Shown here: positions 37,440 to 49,243 of the stretch, in pieces
Layout: each line of letters opens with the position of its first letter
Numbering within the stretch: position 1 is the first letter of the stretch
Assembly (NCBI GenBank): GCA_008638375.1
Contig: CM018032.1
Span: 4,932,501-4,996,500, forward strand
Source: Nyssa sinensis
Taxonomy: Eukaryota; Streptophyta; Magnoliopsida; Cornales; Nyssaceae
Length of the DNA stretch: 64,000 bases
Direction of reading: 5' to 3'
Made by a program: the position numbers and the translations under genes
The notes under the pieces: model-generated
What the model was told of the DNA's origin: nothing
Seen by the model: only the letters and a program-made list of their open reading frames with translations
The model's database searches: none

Positions 37440-38278
37440 TTCATCAGTGAGATTGACAGCAACCTTGACCTGGAAATGCTATCCCCCTTTTCCCTCTGGG
37501 TTGGATGCAAGGGAAAGTGTGGAACCAATCCTTGGAGTGCTAATAAAAATGAGACTTTATGGGACAAACGACTTTGGAGAGGGATCCTCTTTGGCATAAA
37601 ATGGTGGAGGTAAAGTATGACAGCTCTCAGGGGGTGGGGTGAAAACCAGGGATGTGGGCTTTGGAAGACCATCATGGAGGGCTGGGATGAATTCTCTAAA
37701 CATGTTGGATTTGTTGTGGGCAATGGGACTTGAACTAAATTTTGGCATGATACTTGGCATGGGGAGGTGTCCTTGAAGGAGTAGTTCCCTAATCTTTTCA
37801 GGATTTAAATAAATAAGGATGAGAAGGTGGCAGGGTTTGTGGTTTTGTACTTGGGCATTACAATATGGAGCCCGAGATTTTGAAGAGATTTTATGCATTG
37901 GGAGCTCAAATCACTAGTTTCTTTAGTTGAATTACTTCAAGGTGAGAATGTTGATTGTGGGTGGTGGATTCCATCAGGCAGAGGGTGGATGAGAGAGGAA
38001 CTTTCTCACTTTTATGGGATTCTGGCCAAGGGTGGGTGTGGGACGGTCGTTTCCCATGGAAGTGTGTTTGAGAGTACTAGAGTTCCTTTGAAGGTGGCAT
38101 TTTAAGACAAGGGGATTTAGTATGGAGATTGGCTTTGTATGTGCCGAGAAGATAACTATTAGGGAGCCTCAGGAGCTTTGGAGCTTGCTTCTGATATTAT
38201 TTGGTATAGTGTGGTCATTTCAAGGAGTAGTGATAGATGTGTTACCTAGTTTGAGGGGAGGTTGTAGGCATAGGAGGG
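37440..38278 (+). mobile_element. LINE ORF2 remnant B, 5' part (interrupted by Copia)
   Basis: Plus-strand frames include LWKTIMEGWDEFSKHVGFV and FWHDTWHGEVSLKE, typical of the ORF2 segment before the zinc-binding region. They end at REPQELWSLLLILFG and VIDVLP just left of the Copia insertion. The text resumes at 43483 on the other side. Several stops and frameshifts; non-functional. Confidence 0.6.
38274..38278. repeat. Copia left TSD
   Basis: GAGGG, identical to 43478-43482. Confidence 0.75.
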
Positions 38279-38569
38279 TATAGACAATATCTTTCTTATA
38301 TTTTAACTGAGGAAAAAATACAAAATATATAGAGTACAATGGCCACTATTTTAGAAAACTAAATCTACATGAAATCAGGAAACAATCTCAAGAGATTAGG
38401 GCCTAATTAACAGCAGTTATAAAAGAAAAAAAAAAAATCAAAGTTTACAGGCTATACAATCTCAGCTTTAAAGGGAAATAAATTCCCTGTTTACCGAGGC
38501 AACCTAATCAAATAGGGATTTGTTTCCCTGTTTACCGAGTCAACCGAATCAAATAAGGATTTGTCAACA
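38279..38569 (-). repeat. Copia 3' LTR
   Basis: 291 bp. Its outer end reads TATAGACAATATC on the plus strand and its inner end TTTGTCAACA. It matches the 5' LTR with scattered substitutions. Confidence 0.85.
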
Positions 38570-38576
38570 CTTCTTC

Positions 38577-41500
38577 TCAAACTGGTGAATAGATGTTGTC
38601 CATTCCCAGCTTGCTTATAATATGTTGAAATGAGTGACTTGATAGTCCTTTGGTGAGGATATCTGCAAGTTGCCCATTCGTTGAGACATAGGAAGTACAA
38701 ATTAAGCCATTATCCAGGTCCTCTTTGATAAAGTGTCGATCTACTTCCACGTGTTTTGTACGGTCATGTTGTACTGGATTGTGAGCTATATTGATTGCTG
38801 ACTTCTTGTCACAGTAAAGCTTCAAGCTTCCTTCCCACTTGACTCCTAAGTCTTCCAAGATAATCTTTAGCCACAAGAGTTCACAAATTCCATGTGCCAT
38901 AAGTTTGAATTCTGCTTCAGCGCTTAATCTAGCCACCACGGCCTGTTTTTTGCTTCTCCAAGTCACCAAATTTCCTCCTAAGAAGGTACAATAACCAGAT
39001 GTTGACCTGTGGTTCACTATCGATCCAGCCCAATCTTCGTCTATGTAGGCTTCTAGACTTAGTTCCCCATTATTCTTGAAGAGGATGCCTTTCTCAGGAG
39101 TAGATTTCAAGTATTGTAGGATTCGGTGAACAGCTTCCAAGTGGGAATCCTTCGGAGAGTGCATGAATTGGCTTACTACACTCACGGCATAGGCAATGTC
39201 GGGTCTTGTGTGGGACAAGTAAATGAGTTTCCCAACTAACCTTTGATGTCTCCCCATATCTACCATCATGTCATCTGCAGCTTCTCCTAGTTTGTGATTC
39301 TGCTTAATAGGAGTGTCTGAGGGCTTACAGCCAAGCATACCTGTTTCCTTAAGGAGATCAATGATATATTTCTATTGGGAAATAAAGATGTCATTTCTAG
39401 AGTATGCTACTTCAATTCCCAAGAAATATTTCAGTTTTCCCAATTCATTTATTTCAAATTGTTTGGCCAACTGCTTCTTGAGTTTCTCAATTTCTCCAAA
39501 GTCATCTCCAGTTACAATAATGTCATCAGCATAAACAATCAAGACTGTAATTTTACCAATTTTCAATCATTTGATGAAGAGTGTATGGTCACCTTGGCTC
39601 TGCTTGAAATCCATGTTCTTCATTGCACTGGTAAATCTCCCAAACCATGCTCTAGGGGACTGTTTTAACCCATATAGGACTTTTTTCAACCTACACACAT
39701 TGTTGTCTCTAAAGTTATCAGTGAAACCCGGAGGTGCCTCCATGCAGAATTCTTCCTCTAAATCACCATGCAAAAATGCATTCTTAACATCAAATTGTTG
39801 CAAGGACCACCCAAGGTTAGCTACTAAAGATAATAGTACTCTAATAGTGTTCATTTTTGGAACTGGGGCAAATGTCTCCTGATAGTCTACTCCATATGTC
39901 TAAATGTAGCCTTTGGCCACAAGTCTAGCTTTATATCTCTCCAAGGTTCCATCAGCTTTATACTTCACAGTAAACACCCATTTAAACCCTACCAGTTTCT
40001 TCCCTTTTGGTAACTCAACTATATCCCATGTATTATTTTTTTCTAGAGCTCTCATTTCCTCCCTTGTGGCTTTTTTCCATTTCTCATCCCTAAATGCCTC
40101 TTGGACTCTTTGTAGAATTTTAATGGTGTGCAAATTTGTGAGAAATGCTTTATGCAGTGGAGAGAGTCTATCAAAGGAGATAAAGTTTGCTACGAGGTGT
40201 TGAGTGCATTTTCGTGCTTCTTTCCTAAGGGCAATTGTTATATCAAAATCTGTAAAAAGAGGATTTTGAGATAGAGAAAGATTTTCAGTACCTGTTATAG
40301 GTTCGACTTCTTGGGCTTGCACCAGTTCAGGTTTAGACTTTTTCCTTCTTGAATACTCTTGTCATGGCAAGGTAGTACCATCACTACTTGCTTTCTTATT
40401 AAGAGTTTTTTCGGTTTCAGCTAGAGACAAGGATGTTTCTGCTGGAAAAAGAGACCAGATGTTTCAGCTGGAGAAAGAGAACCAGCAGAAGGAATGAGTG
40501 TTTTAGGAGCTGAAATGTCAAGATTATCAAAACCGAGACTAAAATTCAACTTATCTTCTGATAAATGCTCCCCTGGAGATAAGTTTCACTAAAAAATGAC
40601 TTGTTTTCAGCGAAGGTAGTATCTTTAGAGACAGAATTTTTTTGAACTGGGATGATAACATTTATACCCCTTTTGGTTGAGGAATAACCAAAGAAGACAC
40701 ATTTAAGGGCTCTAGGATCCAATTTATCCCGGTTTTGTGCATGAATGTGAACATAGGAGATACAACCGAATATTTTTTGTGGTAATTGGGTAGACTTATT
40801 GAATTCAGGATAGAATTGTGAAAGGACACTGACTGGAGTTTTATTGCCCAATACTCTTGAAGGTAGATGGTTTATGAGATAAACAACAGTCAACAAGGCT
40901 TCCCCCCAATAGGATTTAGGCACTTGTTTCTCAAATAAAAGGGCTCGGGTTGTTTCAAGAAGATGACGGTTTTTTTGTTCAGCAACCCCATTCTGTTATG
41001 GAGTATCTGTACATGATGATTAGTGTATTATCCCTTTCCTTTGGAAAAACGGTGACAAAAACTTGTTAAAGTATTCTTTCCCGTTGTCTGATCTAATATT
41101 TTTAATCTGAACACCAAACTGATTTTAAATCATTTTAAGAAACATAGGGAATATAGAACTAACGTCAGATTTGTTTTTCATAAGAAACAACTAAGTAACA
41201 CGAGTACAGTCATCAATAAAAGAAATAAATCAGCGAGCTCTAGTAATATTTGGAATCCTAGAAGCCCCCCACACATCAGTATGAATCAAAGAGAAAGGAT
41301 ATAAAGTTTTACTATCACTCAATGGAAATGAGACACGATGATGTTTGGCAAATTGACATACTTCACAATGAAAAAACTTAGCATCCAAATGATGAAATAA
41401 AACAGGAAACATAGTCATTACTATAGAAAAAGAAGGATCCCTAAACGATAATGATGAAGCCAAATTTGTGCTTTATTTGGTGAGAACTTTTCTGAGAAAT

Positions 41501-43103
41501 GAGATAAAGATAGACAGCCACTGCCCTTGCCACCACAGGTATCTAGAAAGTAGAGTCCTTCCTTCTCTTTAGCAAGCCCAATTGTCCTCCCCATAACCAA
41601 TTCCTGAAAGACACAATGATTGGGAAAAAATGTCACTTTACAGTTTAGGTCTTTCGTAATTTGATGTATAAACAACAGATTTACAAAAAGTTTAGAAACA
41701 TGAAGAATAGATTTCAAAGCAAGAGAAGGTGTAAGATTGATGGTTCCTTTTCCTGCCACGGATGCAAGAGTTCCATCAGCAACATGGATTTTTTGGTTTC
41801 TAGGAAATGGGGTATATGTTGTGAAATGGTGAGAAGAGTTGGTCATGTGGTCAATGGCACCTGAGTCTATTACCCAAGTTTCATGCAAAGTACAGTCCTT
41901 TGAGATACTAAGGGCTTGAGATGAGGAATACTTACCTGAGTGTGCCAATGAATATGAGCCAACTGGTTTGTCAAGTGAAGTGAGGAGGCTCCGGAGTTTC
42001 TTAATTTCCTCCTTATTTAGTCCACCCATCTCCGAGCTGCTACTAGTTGAGTCTTGGATAGATTTATCATCAACAAGGGCAATATTTGCTTGGCTGCCCC
42101 ATGGAGCATATCGCTAGTGGTGTTGTTTTTGCCAAATGGTGTTTTTCCCTTCAATTTCCAGCACATCTCCTTAGTATGTCTTGGTTTCTTGCAATAGTTA
42201 TACCAAAGGTCCGCTTTATTGATTGGTGGCTTGTACATTTCTCCTTTGTTCTCATTGTTTGAATTCAAGCCTTTGAATTTGTTTGGAGATGGTGGCTTAA
42301 CCACGGCCAGAGCAAATCCTTCATCAGTAGGAGTGTCCAACATCACGATTCTCCTTCCCTCTTTAGCGCGTATGACAGAAAATACCTCATTTAAAAGAGG
42401 TAAAGCTTCTTTTCCAAGCACTACACCTGAATTTGATCAAATTCCACATTGAGTCCAGTAAAGAACTCATAAGTTCTTTCACTTTCCACAAGTTTTAACA
42501 TCATAGTGACATCATCACTGCACTTCATCTTAATGTTTTGATAGTAATCGAGTTCAAGCCATAAGCCTTTCAAAGTGTTATAGTACTCAGTAACAGACTT
42601 TGTACCTTGTTTTGTTGAGTGAATCTTGGTTTTAGTTTCATAAACCAAGGCTGCATCCTTAACTTTGGAGTAGGTCTGTTTCACGGTGTCCCATATTTCT
42701 CTGGCAGTTGTCAAAAACATGCAGGTTCCACTTATTTCTGGTTGCATCGAATTCCAGAGCCATGACATAATTGAGGAGTCTTCCACGTCCCAAGTCTCGA
42801 ACTTTGGATCATCTTGACTCGGCACAGGACCAATCAAGTGGCTGAGTTGTCCCTTACCCTTCAAATACGTCCTTACCCATTGGGACCATACCAAATAATT
42901 TCTTTCCTTGAGTCGGTACGATGGTTGTAGGTTCTAATATTCACCATGTGAAGTCTGGACAGATTGATTTGACTCGGTGTTGGTTGGAACAGTAGTTTCG
43001 GATGTGACAGACATTGTGAGATTTTCGGGATAGAGATTGAAGTATTTGAAGACAATAGAAGGCCAGGGATTACAGGCAATGAAGGCCAAGAGATATTCTG
43101 CAA
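38577..43103 (-). pseudogene. Copia gag-pol remnant
   Basis: The retrotransposon polyprotein is now broken into pieces on the minus strand. Gag lies at about 43103-42017 (EIWDTVKQTYSK; the zinc knuckle WYNYCKKPRHTKEMC has lost its first Cys). Protease is at 42029-41421 (WVIDSGAIDHMT). The integrase zinc-binding and core start are at about 41463-41230 (FHCEVCQFAKHHRVSF, LIHTDVWG), with its C-terminal part at 40923-40546. Reverse transcriptase is at 40322-39372 (VLIVYADDIIVTG) and RNase H at 39338-38577 (EAYIDEDWAGS, DRTKHVEVDRHFIKE). The RT-RNase H part keeps one frame but has in-frame stops at 39902-39900, 39569-39567 and 39374-39372. Earlier parts are separated by frameshifts. It cannot encode a working polyprotein. 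Confidence 0.88.
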
Positions 43104-43174
43104 CCAGCAATGAAGGTTGTGCAGAAAAAAATTTCCAGTATAGAAGAAGAAACGGGAGTAGAAAAAAAAACTAG

Positions 43175-43187
43175 GGCTCCGATACCA
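43175..43187 (-). other. Copia primer-binding site
   Basis: The minus strand reads TGGTATCGGAGCC directly next to the 5' LTR. It is complementary to the 3' end of initiator Met-tRNA, with one change from the usual TGGTATCAGAGCC. Confidence 0.8.
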
Positions 43188-43477
43188 TATAGACAGATAT
43201 CTTTTTTATATTTTAACTGAGGAAAAAATACAAAATATATAGAGTACAATTGCCACTATTGTAAGAAACTAAATATACATGAAATCAGGAAACAATCTCT
43301 AGAGATTAGAGCCTAATTAACAGCAGTTATAAAATAAAAAAAAAATCAAAGTTTACAAGTTGTACAGTCTCAATTTTAAATGAAAATAAATTCATTGTTT
43401 ACCGAGTCAACCGAATCAAATAGGGACTTGTTTCCCTGTTTACCAAGTCAACTGAATCAAATAGGGATTTGTCAATA
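43188..43477 (-). repeat. Copia 5' LTR
   Basis: 290 bp. On the plus strand it runs TATAGACAGATATC to GGATTTGTCAATA. Confidence 0.85.
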
Positions 43478-43482
43478 GAGGG
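43478..43482. repeat. Copia right TSD
   Basis: GAGGG, identical to 38274-38278. Confidence 0.75.
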
Positions 43483-43750
43483 TCACCAAGATTTGAAATG
43501 TGGATCCTCTTTGCCATGTGGTCCATTTGGAGGGAGAGAAATGGGCATATTCTTTTAGGAGAAGAGCCTCCGTCTTTGCCAAAACAATTTTATTTGGCAT
43601 CTTTGTAGTTTTGGTGTAAAGAGACATACATGTCGAGATTTTTTATTCTTGGTTAGAGTTTTTGGGCGAGATGAAACTCACTTTAATTTTGTATAGTTGT
43701 ATACCTCTCGCATATAGGTAGCACCCCCAATTTTGTTCCTTTTACTGGTC
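43483..43750 (+). mobile_element. LINE ORF2 remnant B, 3' part
   Basis: It continues the LINE text cut by the Copia insertion. ACCAAGATTTGAAATGTGGA aligns with AGGAAGATTTGGGATGTGGC in LINE fragment C at 45299, and a broken WRERN-type motif follows. The end reads GGTAGCACCCCCAATTTTGT, a usual plant LINE 3' tail. Confidence 0.6.
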
Positions 43751-43988
43751 TTCATTAAAATCTTCAGGATGAAAAATAAACATTGGCGTTCTCCCTTAAG
43801 GCTTTAAAGACGTGAAAAACTATAAACTAGCAAGAGACTGTGTTTATTGATTATTAACAGGAAACAGCACCTACAAAGACAATTGAAGGTTCTCAAAAAC
43901 CTCATCAATGAGGTCAATCATCAGCAACAACCTAAACAATTGGGAGGGAATCAATAAATCAAAACCTGAGTTCACTCTCAGAATTTGA

Positions 43989-44813
43989 CACTGAAAGATC
44001 TAAATTAGCTATAGTGATGAATGTCAGATGCATGAGATCGTAAACATAGCCACTAAAATATCAGTCCCTACTTTGTGTCACAAATTCACAATATACTCCT
44101 GAACTTTAAGGGAACATCTGCAAATGCTAAATAACCAATCCAGACAGAGGAGGGCAATGGAAAGAATGCTGACACACTTATCCCAGACAAAAGGAAAGAC
44201 TCCACCTAGTGCCATCAAATCAGATCAGTGTTCCATGGGACTAAAAGGACAGAATCATGACAAAGCTACAAATTTTGGCAAATCTCTATGAAGTGCTGCA
44301 ATCTGACAACTAAGTTTGGTATGAGGGAGCCTTTCATTATGGCTGCTTTCAAATACAATATGAAAATAGCACATTGAGACAGATGTCACTTACATATTAT
44401 GAATGACAGCATCTGAGCTTATGAAGCAATGAAGCCTTAGAATGGGGTCAAAAGTCTCTCAGTCCTCGCATAGTAATTACTTTCCCAGTTATATGATGAA
44501 ATGCCTGGGAGAATAAGTCATTTGATATATACTACAAGGTTACATGTGTGTCATGTTTCGATAGGCACCAAGATAGCAAGTCAAAAAGTAAAGCAACTTG
44601 GGTAATGTCTTCCATATTTTCAACAAGCAAGAAAACAATGATTTCAAGTGACAATTAAGTACTGCAAACATGCATACTTTTGCAACCAAAAAATCAGGCA
44701 CGTCATTGAAACTCCAGCACTGCCATGAATAGAAGCCCCTATAATTATTTCCAAGCATCAACATAACTGATATTATCAGAATTGGCTTACTAACTCATCA
44801 AGAAACCAAGACT
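43989..44813. repeat. Local duplication, copy A
   Basis: Directly repeated at 45436-46201. Shared blocks in order include CACTGAAAGATCTAAATTAG, GACTCCACCTAGTGCCATCA, CATAGTAATTACTTTCC, GATATATACTACA and ACTCATCAAGAAACCAAGAC. There are many substitutions and several indels, so the duplication is old. No coding frame. Confidence 0.85.
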
Positions 44814-44874
44814 GGAATTTTTTTTTTTGGTAAAAAAAAAAGATGGGAGCAAAATTCCAAGGTTTCTTTATTCA

Positions 44875-45420
44875 AGTTATTTTAGGGTGTGAATGTTGAT
44901 GGTGGGGTGGAGGAATCCATCAAGTGGAGGGTGGATAGGAAAGGGACATTCTCAGTGTGTTCCTTTTATGGGATTCCGGCAAAGGGTAGGATGGGTAATT
45001 TTCCATGGAATGAGTGTTTGGAGTACAAAATCTCCTTTGAAGGCTACTTTTTTGTTCGGGTGGGTGCACATGAGGCTATTCTTACTATTAATAACTTGAT
45101 GAGAATGGAATTTAGGATGGAAATTGGTGTTCTATGTACCAAGGGGATGAGGAAACTGTTGGTCACATTCTTCTTGGTTGTAGGGTAGCTCAGGAGCTTT
45201 GGAGCTTGCTTCTTGTGTTATTTGGTATATCATTGTCTTTTTTCCTGGGAGCCCTGATAGACAAATTAGCTAGTTGGAGGGTTTGCTGTAGGATGGTTAG
45301 GAAGATTTGGGATGTGGCTCCTCTTTGCCCTACATGGTGCTTTGGAGGGAGAGAAGTAGGTGTACTTTTGAGTGAGAAGAGCTTCCTTCTTTTTGCCTAG
45401 TGTGGTATATTGTTGTCTTT
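44875..45420 (+). mobile_element. LINE ORF2 fragment C
   Basis: Located between the two arms of the local duplication. The frame 45134-45400 reads DEETVGHILLGCRVAQELWS then LASWRVCCRMVRKIWDVAPLC, the zinc-binding and C-terminal part of a plant LINE ORF2. The upstream frame 44889-45188 matches the same region as LINE B. Stops and frameshifts are present, and the 5' part is missing. Confidence 0.65.
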
Positions 45421-45435
45421 CACTCTTGGAACTTG

Positions 45436-46201
45436 GCACTGAAAGATCTAAATTAGTTGTAGTGATGTATGTCAGATGTGTGAGATCATATCTACAACCA
45501 CTAAGATACCAGTCCCTGATTTATGCCACAAATATACTTTCTTTACTTTAAGGGGACTATCTGAAAATGCTAAATAATCAATCCAAACAGAGGAAGGCAA
45601 TGAAGAGATTGCTGACATCCTGAAACCAGAGTCACCAGACAAAAGGGATGACTCCACCTAGTGCCATCAAATCAAATAAGAGTGTTCCTTAGGACTAAAA
45701 GGACAGAAGCAAGACAAAGCTGCAACTTTAGCAAATCTCGATGAAGTGCTGCAGGCTAACTACTAAGCATGGCATGAAGGAGCCTGGTTACTGCTTCTTT
45801 CAAATGCAATATGACAATAGAACACTGAAAAAGACAACTCCCAGTTCTCACATAGTAATTACTTTCCTGCTAAATGATGAGATGCATGGGAGAAAGGAGT
45901 CATTGATATATACTACAGGGCTAGATGTGTATCATGTTTCAATAGGCATCCAGATGGCAAGTCAAAAAGTAATTCAGCTTAGGTAATGTCTATCATATTT
46001 TTGACAAGAAATACAATAATGATTACAGGTGACACAATTAATTACTATGAGCATACATACCTTTGCAACCAAACAATCAGCAGATCATTGCATCTCCATC
46101 ATCACCGTGAACAAAATCTTCGACAATCATTTCTCAAGCATCACGAGCACCATTGATATTATCAAAAATTGACCTTCCAACTCATCAAGAAACCAAGACT
46201 G
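45436..46201. repeat. Local duplication, copy B
   Basis: Second arm of the duplication described at 43989-44813, about 60 bp shorter. Confidence 0.85.
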
Positions 46202-47532
46202 AAGTAAATGATATGATAGATTGGAAGATTTAATGCAACATTGAAGTTGACCACCACCATAATTTCACCCGCAATACAAATCAAATTTAGAAGATATTTA
46301 TTCGAGTTAATAGGATGTCTTGAAGAAGGCAAAATCCCACCCATTGTCTGATGTGGCATGCATAATTCAAGAACATCTTACACTCTCATTCTGACATAAA
46401 TATAACTTTTGGCTGTTTCTTTCATTCATCAGTAGGAAGGAATTTTCTTGCAGAAAAGAAAAAAGTAAAAGAACCAAGAACAATAACAATTGAGGAAAAG
46501 ATGAAAATTTGAAATGCAAAAAAGGACATTAATGCAGGGACGAAGACCTGTCATTGAGTGAGCACCCAAGCGGAAATGAAATCTTTCAATCAAGAATGTT
46601 GACCTGTGCTACAAGTATTATGTATATATATTAGCAAGGATAAGGAATGTGAGAACTCAAGCCCCACAGGCCACAAGAGATGTTTGATTTGGTTATTTTT
46701 TCATTCTTAAAGAAACAAGAGAAATAAACTAACAAAGGAAAGAGCATGATAGATGGTACATTTGTATGCATAAGTCAGTTTGTGACCATTGGAACAGTGA
46801 CAATAACATCATGCAGTTCTTATAATGACAAACCAGTTAACCTCTAGATATAGTCCTAGGCTTTTAGCAGTATTAATCAGGAGAGGATATACTCTATGAC
46901 ACTATGGAAAAAGGACATCCACAATAATTTTGCATTCTTTCTGGATAAAGGTTGCAAAGGATGAGATCGAAAATCTATTCCCACTAAAAATCTTTTTAAA
47001 ATTGAGAAGTCTAAAACAGCTTACTATATTTTCAAAGATAAGACAGGACCATCACATTTGTGCCCACACAAATTCCATGGAAATAAAATTATCTTTTATG
47101 CATTCCATCAAATTTCAGTTCAAAGATCCTTTTTCGAAAAAAAAAAAAAAAAACTAGCCATTGCAGACTTGCAGTTCAAACTTAATTATAACAAAGAAAA
47201 TAAATATTGAGCAGCAATTAAAAAAACCGCACGGATTAGCAGGGGTTCGCAAAGCCAATGAAAGAGTGTCATTAATTTCATATGAACATGGAAGATCATC
47301 AATGGATCAAAAACAATAATCAATAGGAAGGAAAATAAATATATCTTCTGCAGAACAATTACAAACATTACCGAATTTCGCAAATCAAATTTACACCAAA
47401 ATAGGTGACGAAACCACTTCAGATTCCTCTTCTCTGTTCATTTCATCCCCCAAAACAAAGCACCAAACCACCAAAAACTATATACACACCCAATGTACTA
47501 ATAGAAAATGACCACCATATCAACCAGCACCG
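46202..47532. other. Presumed 3' flank of the cold-shock gene
   Basis: No coding frame of interest. The part nearest 47532 must contain the 3' UTR of the minus-strand gene. An A run lies at 47138-47153. Confidence 0.4.
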
Positions 47533-48102
47533 TCATTTTTGGTCATTAGGGCAATCCCTTGCAAAATGTCCTTCTTCCCCACAATTGTAACACAACCCAT
47601 CGCCACCGCCATATCCCCGATTCCAGTGGCCGCGACCACCACCATATCCCCTATCTCTGCCACCAGTACCCTGATAGCAATCCCTTGCAAAATGACCCAT
47701 TCGCCCACAATTATAACACACGGCTCCGCCACTACCGCCAAAGCTGCCGCCCGTCCTCCCCCCTCTCTGCCCTCCCCTCCCATAATCCCCGTCGTACCTG
47801 CCAAAACCACCACCACCTCTACCCCTCCAGTCATAACCCCTTCTTCCACCAGTGCCTCCGCCGCGCATAGTGGCGCCTCCGGCGACACCCGCGACCTCAA
47901 TGGCTTTGGTGCGGCCATCTTCACCAGAACCGACCACGAACTCGACACGCTGGCCCTCTCGGAGTGTCCGAAATCCATCGGACATGATCTCCGTCTGGTG
48001 GACGAAGAGATCTTCGCCGCCGTCGTCCGGAGTTATGAACCCAAATCCCTTCTGCCCGCTGAACCACTTCACAGTCCCAGTGGATTTCTTTCCCTCTGCC
48101 AT
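47533..48102 (-). CDS. Cold-shock-domain glycine-rich RNA-binding protein (CSP/GRP2 type)
   Basis: Single-exon gene of 189 residues. Residues 8-73 form a cold shock domain with [20 protein letters not shown], which includes the RNP1-type KGFGFI, and DLFVHQ as RNP2. A Gly/Arg-rich linker (about 74-128) precedes a first CCHC zinc knuckle, [14 protein letters not shown] (129-142). A second Gly-rich linker precedes the second knuckle, [14 protein letters not shown] (171-184), near the C-terminus. This two-knuckle layout matches Arabidopsis CSP2/CSP4 (GRP2), nucleic-acid chaperones of nucleus and cytoplasm linked to cold acclimation and development. The start is fixed by the [13 protein letters not shown] opening. 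The gene is markedly richer in GC than its surroundings, and the Gly codons produce long open frames in other frames and on the opposite strand. Confidence 0.95.
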   Translation of the reverse strand: MAEGKKSTGTVKWFSGQKGFGFITPDDGGEDLFVHQTEIMSDGFRTLREGQRVEFVVGSGEDGRTKAIEVAGVAGGATMRGGGTGGRRGYDWRGRGGGGFGRYDGDYGRGGQRGGRTGGSFGGSGGAVCYNCGRMGHFARDCYQGTGGRDRGYGGGRGHWNRGYGGGDGLCYNCGEEGHFARDCPNDQK

Positions 48103-49135
48103 TGATGATAGGCTTTCGAGCTTCTAGAAGATATTCTCCCAATCACAGAAGTATCCAGAAACATGTGCTTCAGACTGACTTGGGGATGCTCTTTTAGCAA
48201 GAGGGTTGTTTTGATAAGTACGGAAGTAGAATCTCTGTGATAAAATGCAAGTGTGTGTTACATAAACGAAGAAAATTAAGAAAATCCCACATTCGTAACT
48301 CACCGTAGCAAAACTCCTTTTAACGATTAGCAGTTGTTTTAGTACGCGGGGACCAACTGTGAGTAGTGATCGGACGGTGGAAAAGTAGGTTGGTACTAGG
48401 TAGTGGACTTTTGTTTGGAATCTATGATCCAAAACATGTTGAAAACTTTATCCATTTTGGGCCGTATGGTTGGCAGGCAAGATTAATTAAACTACATAAT
48501 ACGGGACTAACAAGAAAAAAAAGATTAATTAGTGTAATAATTAAATTCTATTTTCTGTTTGTAATTAGTTAGATTTTTAATATTATTTTTTTGTTTGAAA
48601 ACTTTAGATTAAATTTGAATTATTCCCAAAATAACTTCTTTAACATTGCTTATAATTTTTTTCTACAATCACAACGTTGTATCTGACTTAATCTTTTTCA
48701 AGAAATTATTCAATAAGCTGGTTTCAATAGTCTCTATAATTAGATGATAAGTCACATATATATGTACATATACTGTTACAAACGTGGTCTTCAATCTGAC
48801 TCTTAGGACCACCGAATAATTGCTCATCCCTTTCACGCACAATCTCCCCTAATTAATATGGGTTTACTTATAATAAGTAAACGATCACCAAAAATGTAAT
48901 TGAACGTGCTTTAACAATCCAAAATAATTATTTTCATCAATTCTAGTTGATAAAATAATCGAGCAGAGGCATATATTGACTTGTTTAAAAAAATAGCCTG
49001 AACCCCATATTCTACACTGTATTTTTCAATAGAAACCTCCGTGATCAACCTGCTGTAACATTCATGTGATCGTTTATATATATATATATAAGCCTTCTTT
49101 AACATATAATCTACTTTAACAGTGAATTATTAACA
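48103..49135. other. Upstream region of the cold-shock gene
   Basis: Presumed promoter and 5' UTR for the minus-strand gene at its left, followed by AT-rich intergenic DNA. A (TA)n run lies at about 49076-49090. No supported gene. Confidence 0.4.
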
Positions 49136-49243
49136 TAATGTTTTAAAATTTAGACTGTTCGTTGAATCGGAAAAAAATTTGAGTCATGAGTTATTGGGTT
49201 AACTGTCAAGCAAACTGGAATCGAACTCTGATGTCATAATTAT
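49136..49243. repeat. Fragment related to the hAT element's left end
   Basis: AATGTTTTAAAATTTAGACT then GTTATTGGGTTAACTGTCAA and GATGTCATAATTAT follow the same order as 18069-18180 of the full-length hAT element. It stops abruptly at 49243. Confidence 0.5.

Larger units (their letters stand above)
38279..43477 (-). mobile_element. Ty1/Copia LTR retrotransposon (5,199 bp), decayed
   Basis: LTRs lie at 38279-38569 (3' LTR) and 43188-43477 (5' LTR) relative to the minus-strand coding direction, and the element is flanked by a perfect 5-bp TSD GAGGG. A primer-binding site TGGTATCGGAGCC abuts the 5' LTR, and a purine-rich GAGAAGAAG precedes the 3' LTR. Domain order on the minus strand is gag, protease, integrase, reverse transcriptase, RNase H, which is Copia order. 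By eye about 25 of 290 LTR positions differ, so the insertion is old. The element sits inside LINE remnant B. Confidence 0.9.

Noticed and set aside
41661..41864. Plus-strand frame inside the Copia protease region
   Set aside because: Antisense shadow of the retrotransposon protein.
47520..47978. 152-residue minus-strand frame overlapping the cold-shock gene
   Set aside because: Out-of-phase reading of the same GC-rich gene; the in-phase frame has the cold shock domain and both zinc knuckles.
47539..48105. 188-residue plus-strand open frame opposite the cold-shock gene
   Set aside because: It is the antisense shadow of the Gly-rich coding sequence: Gly codons read backward give Pro/Ala/Thr. 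No homology or domain.
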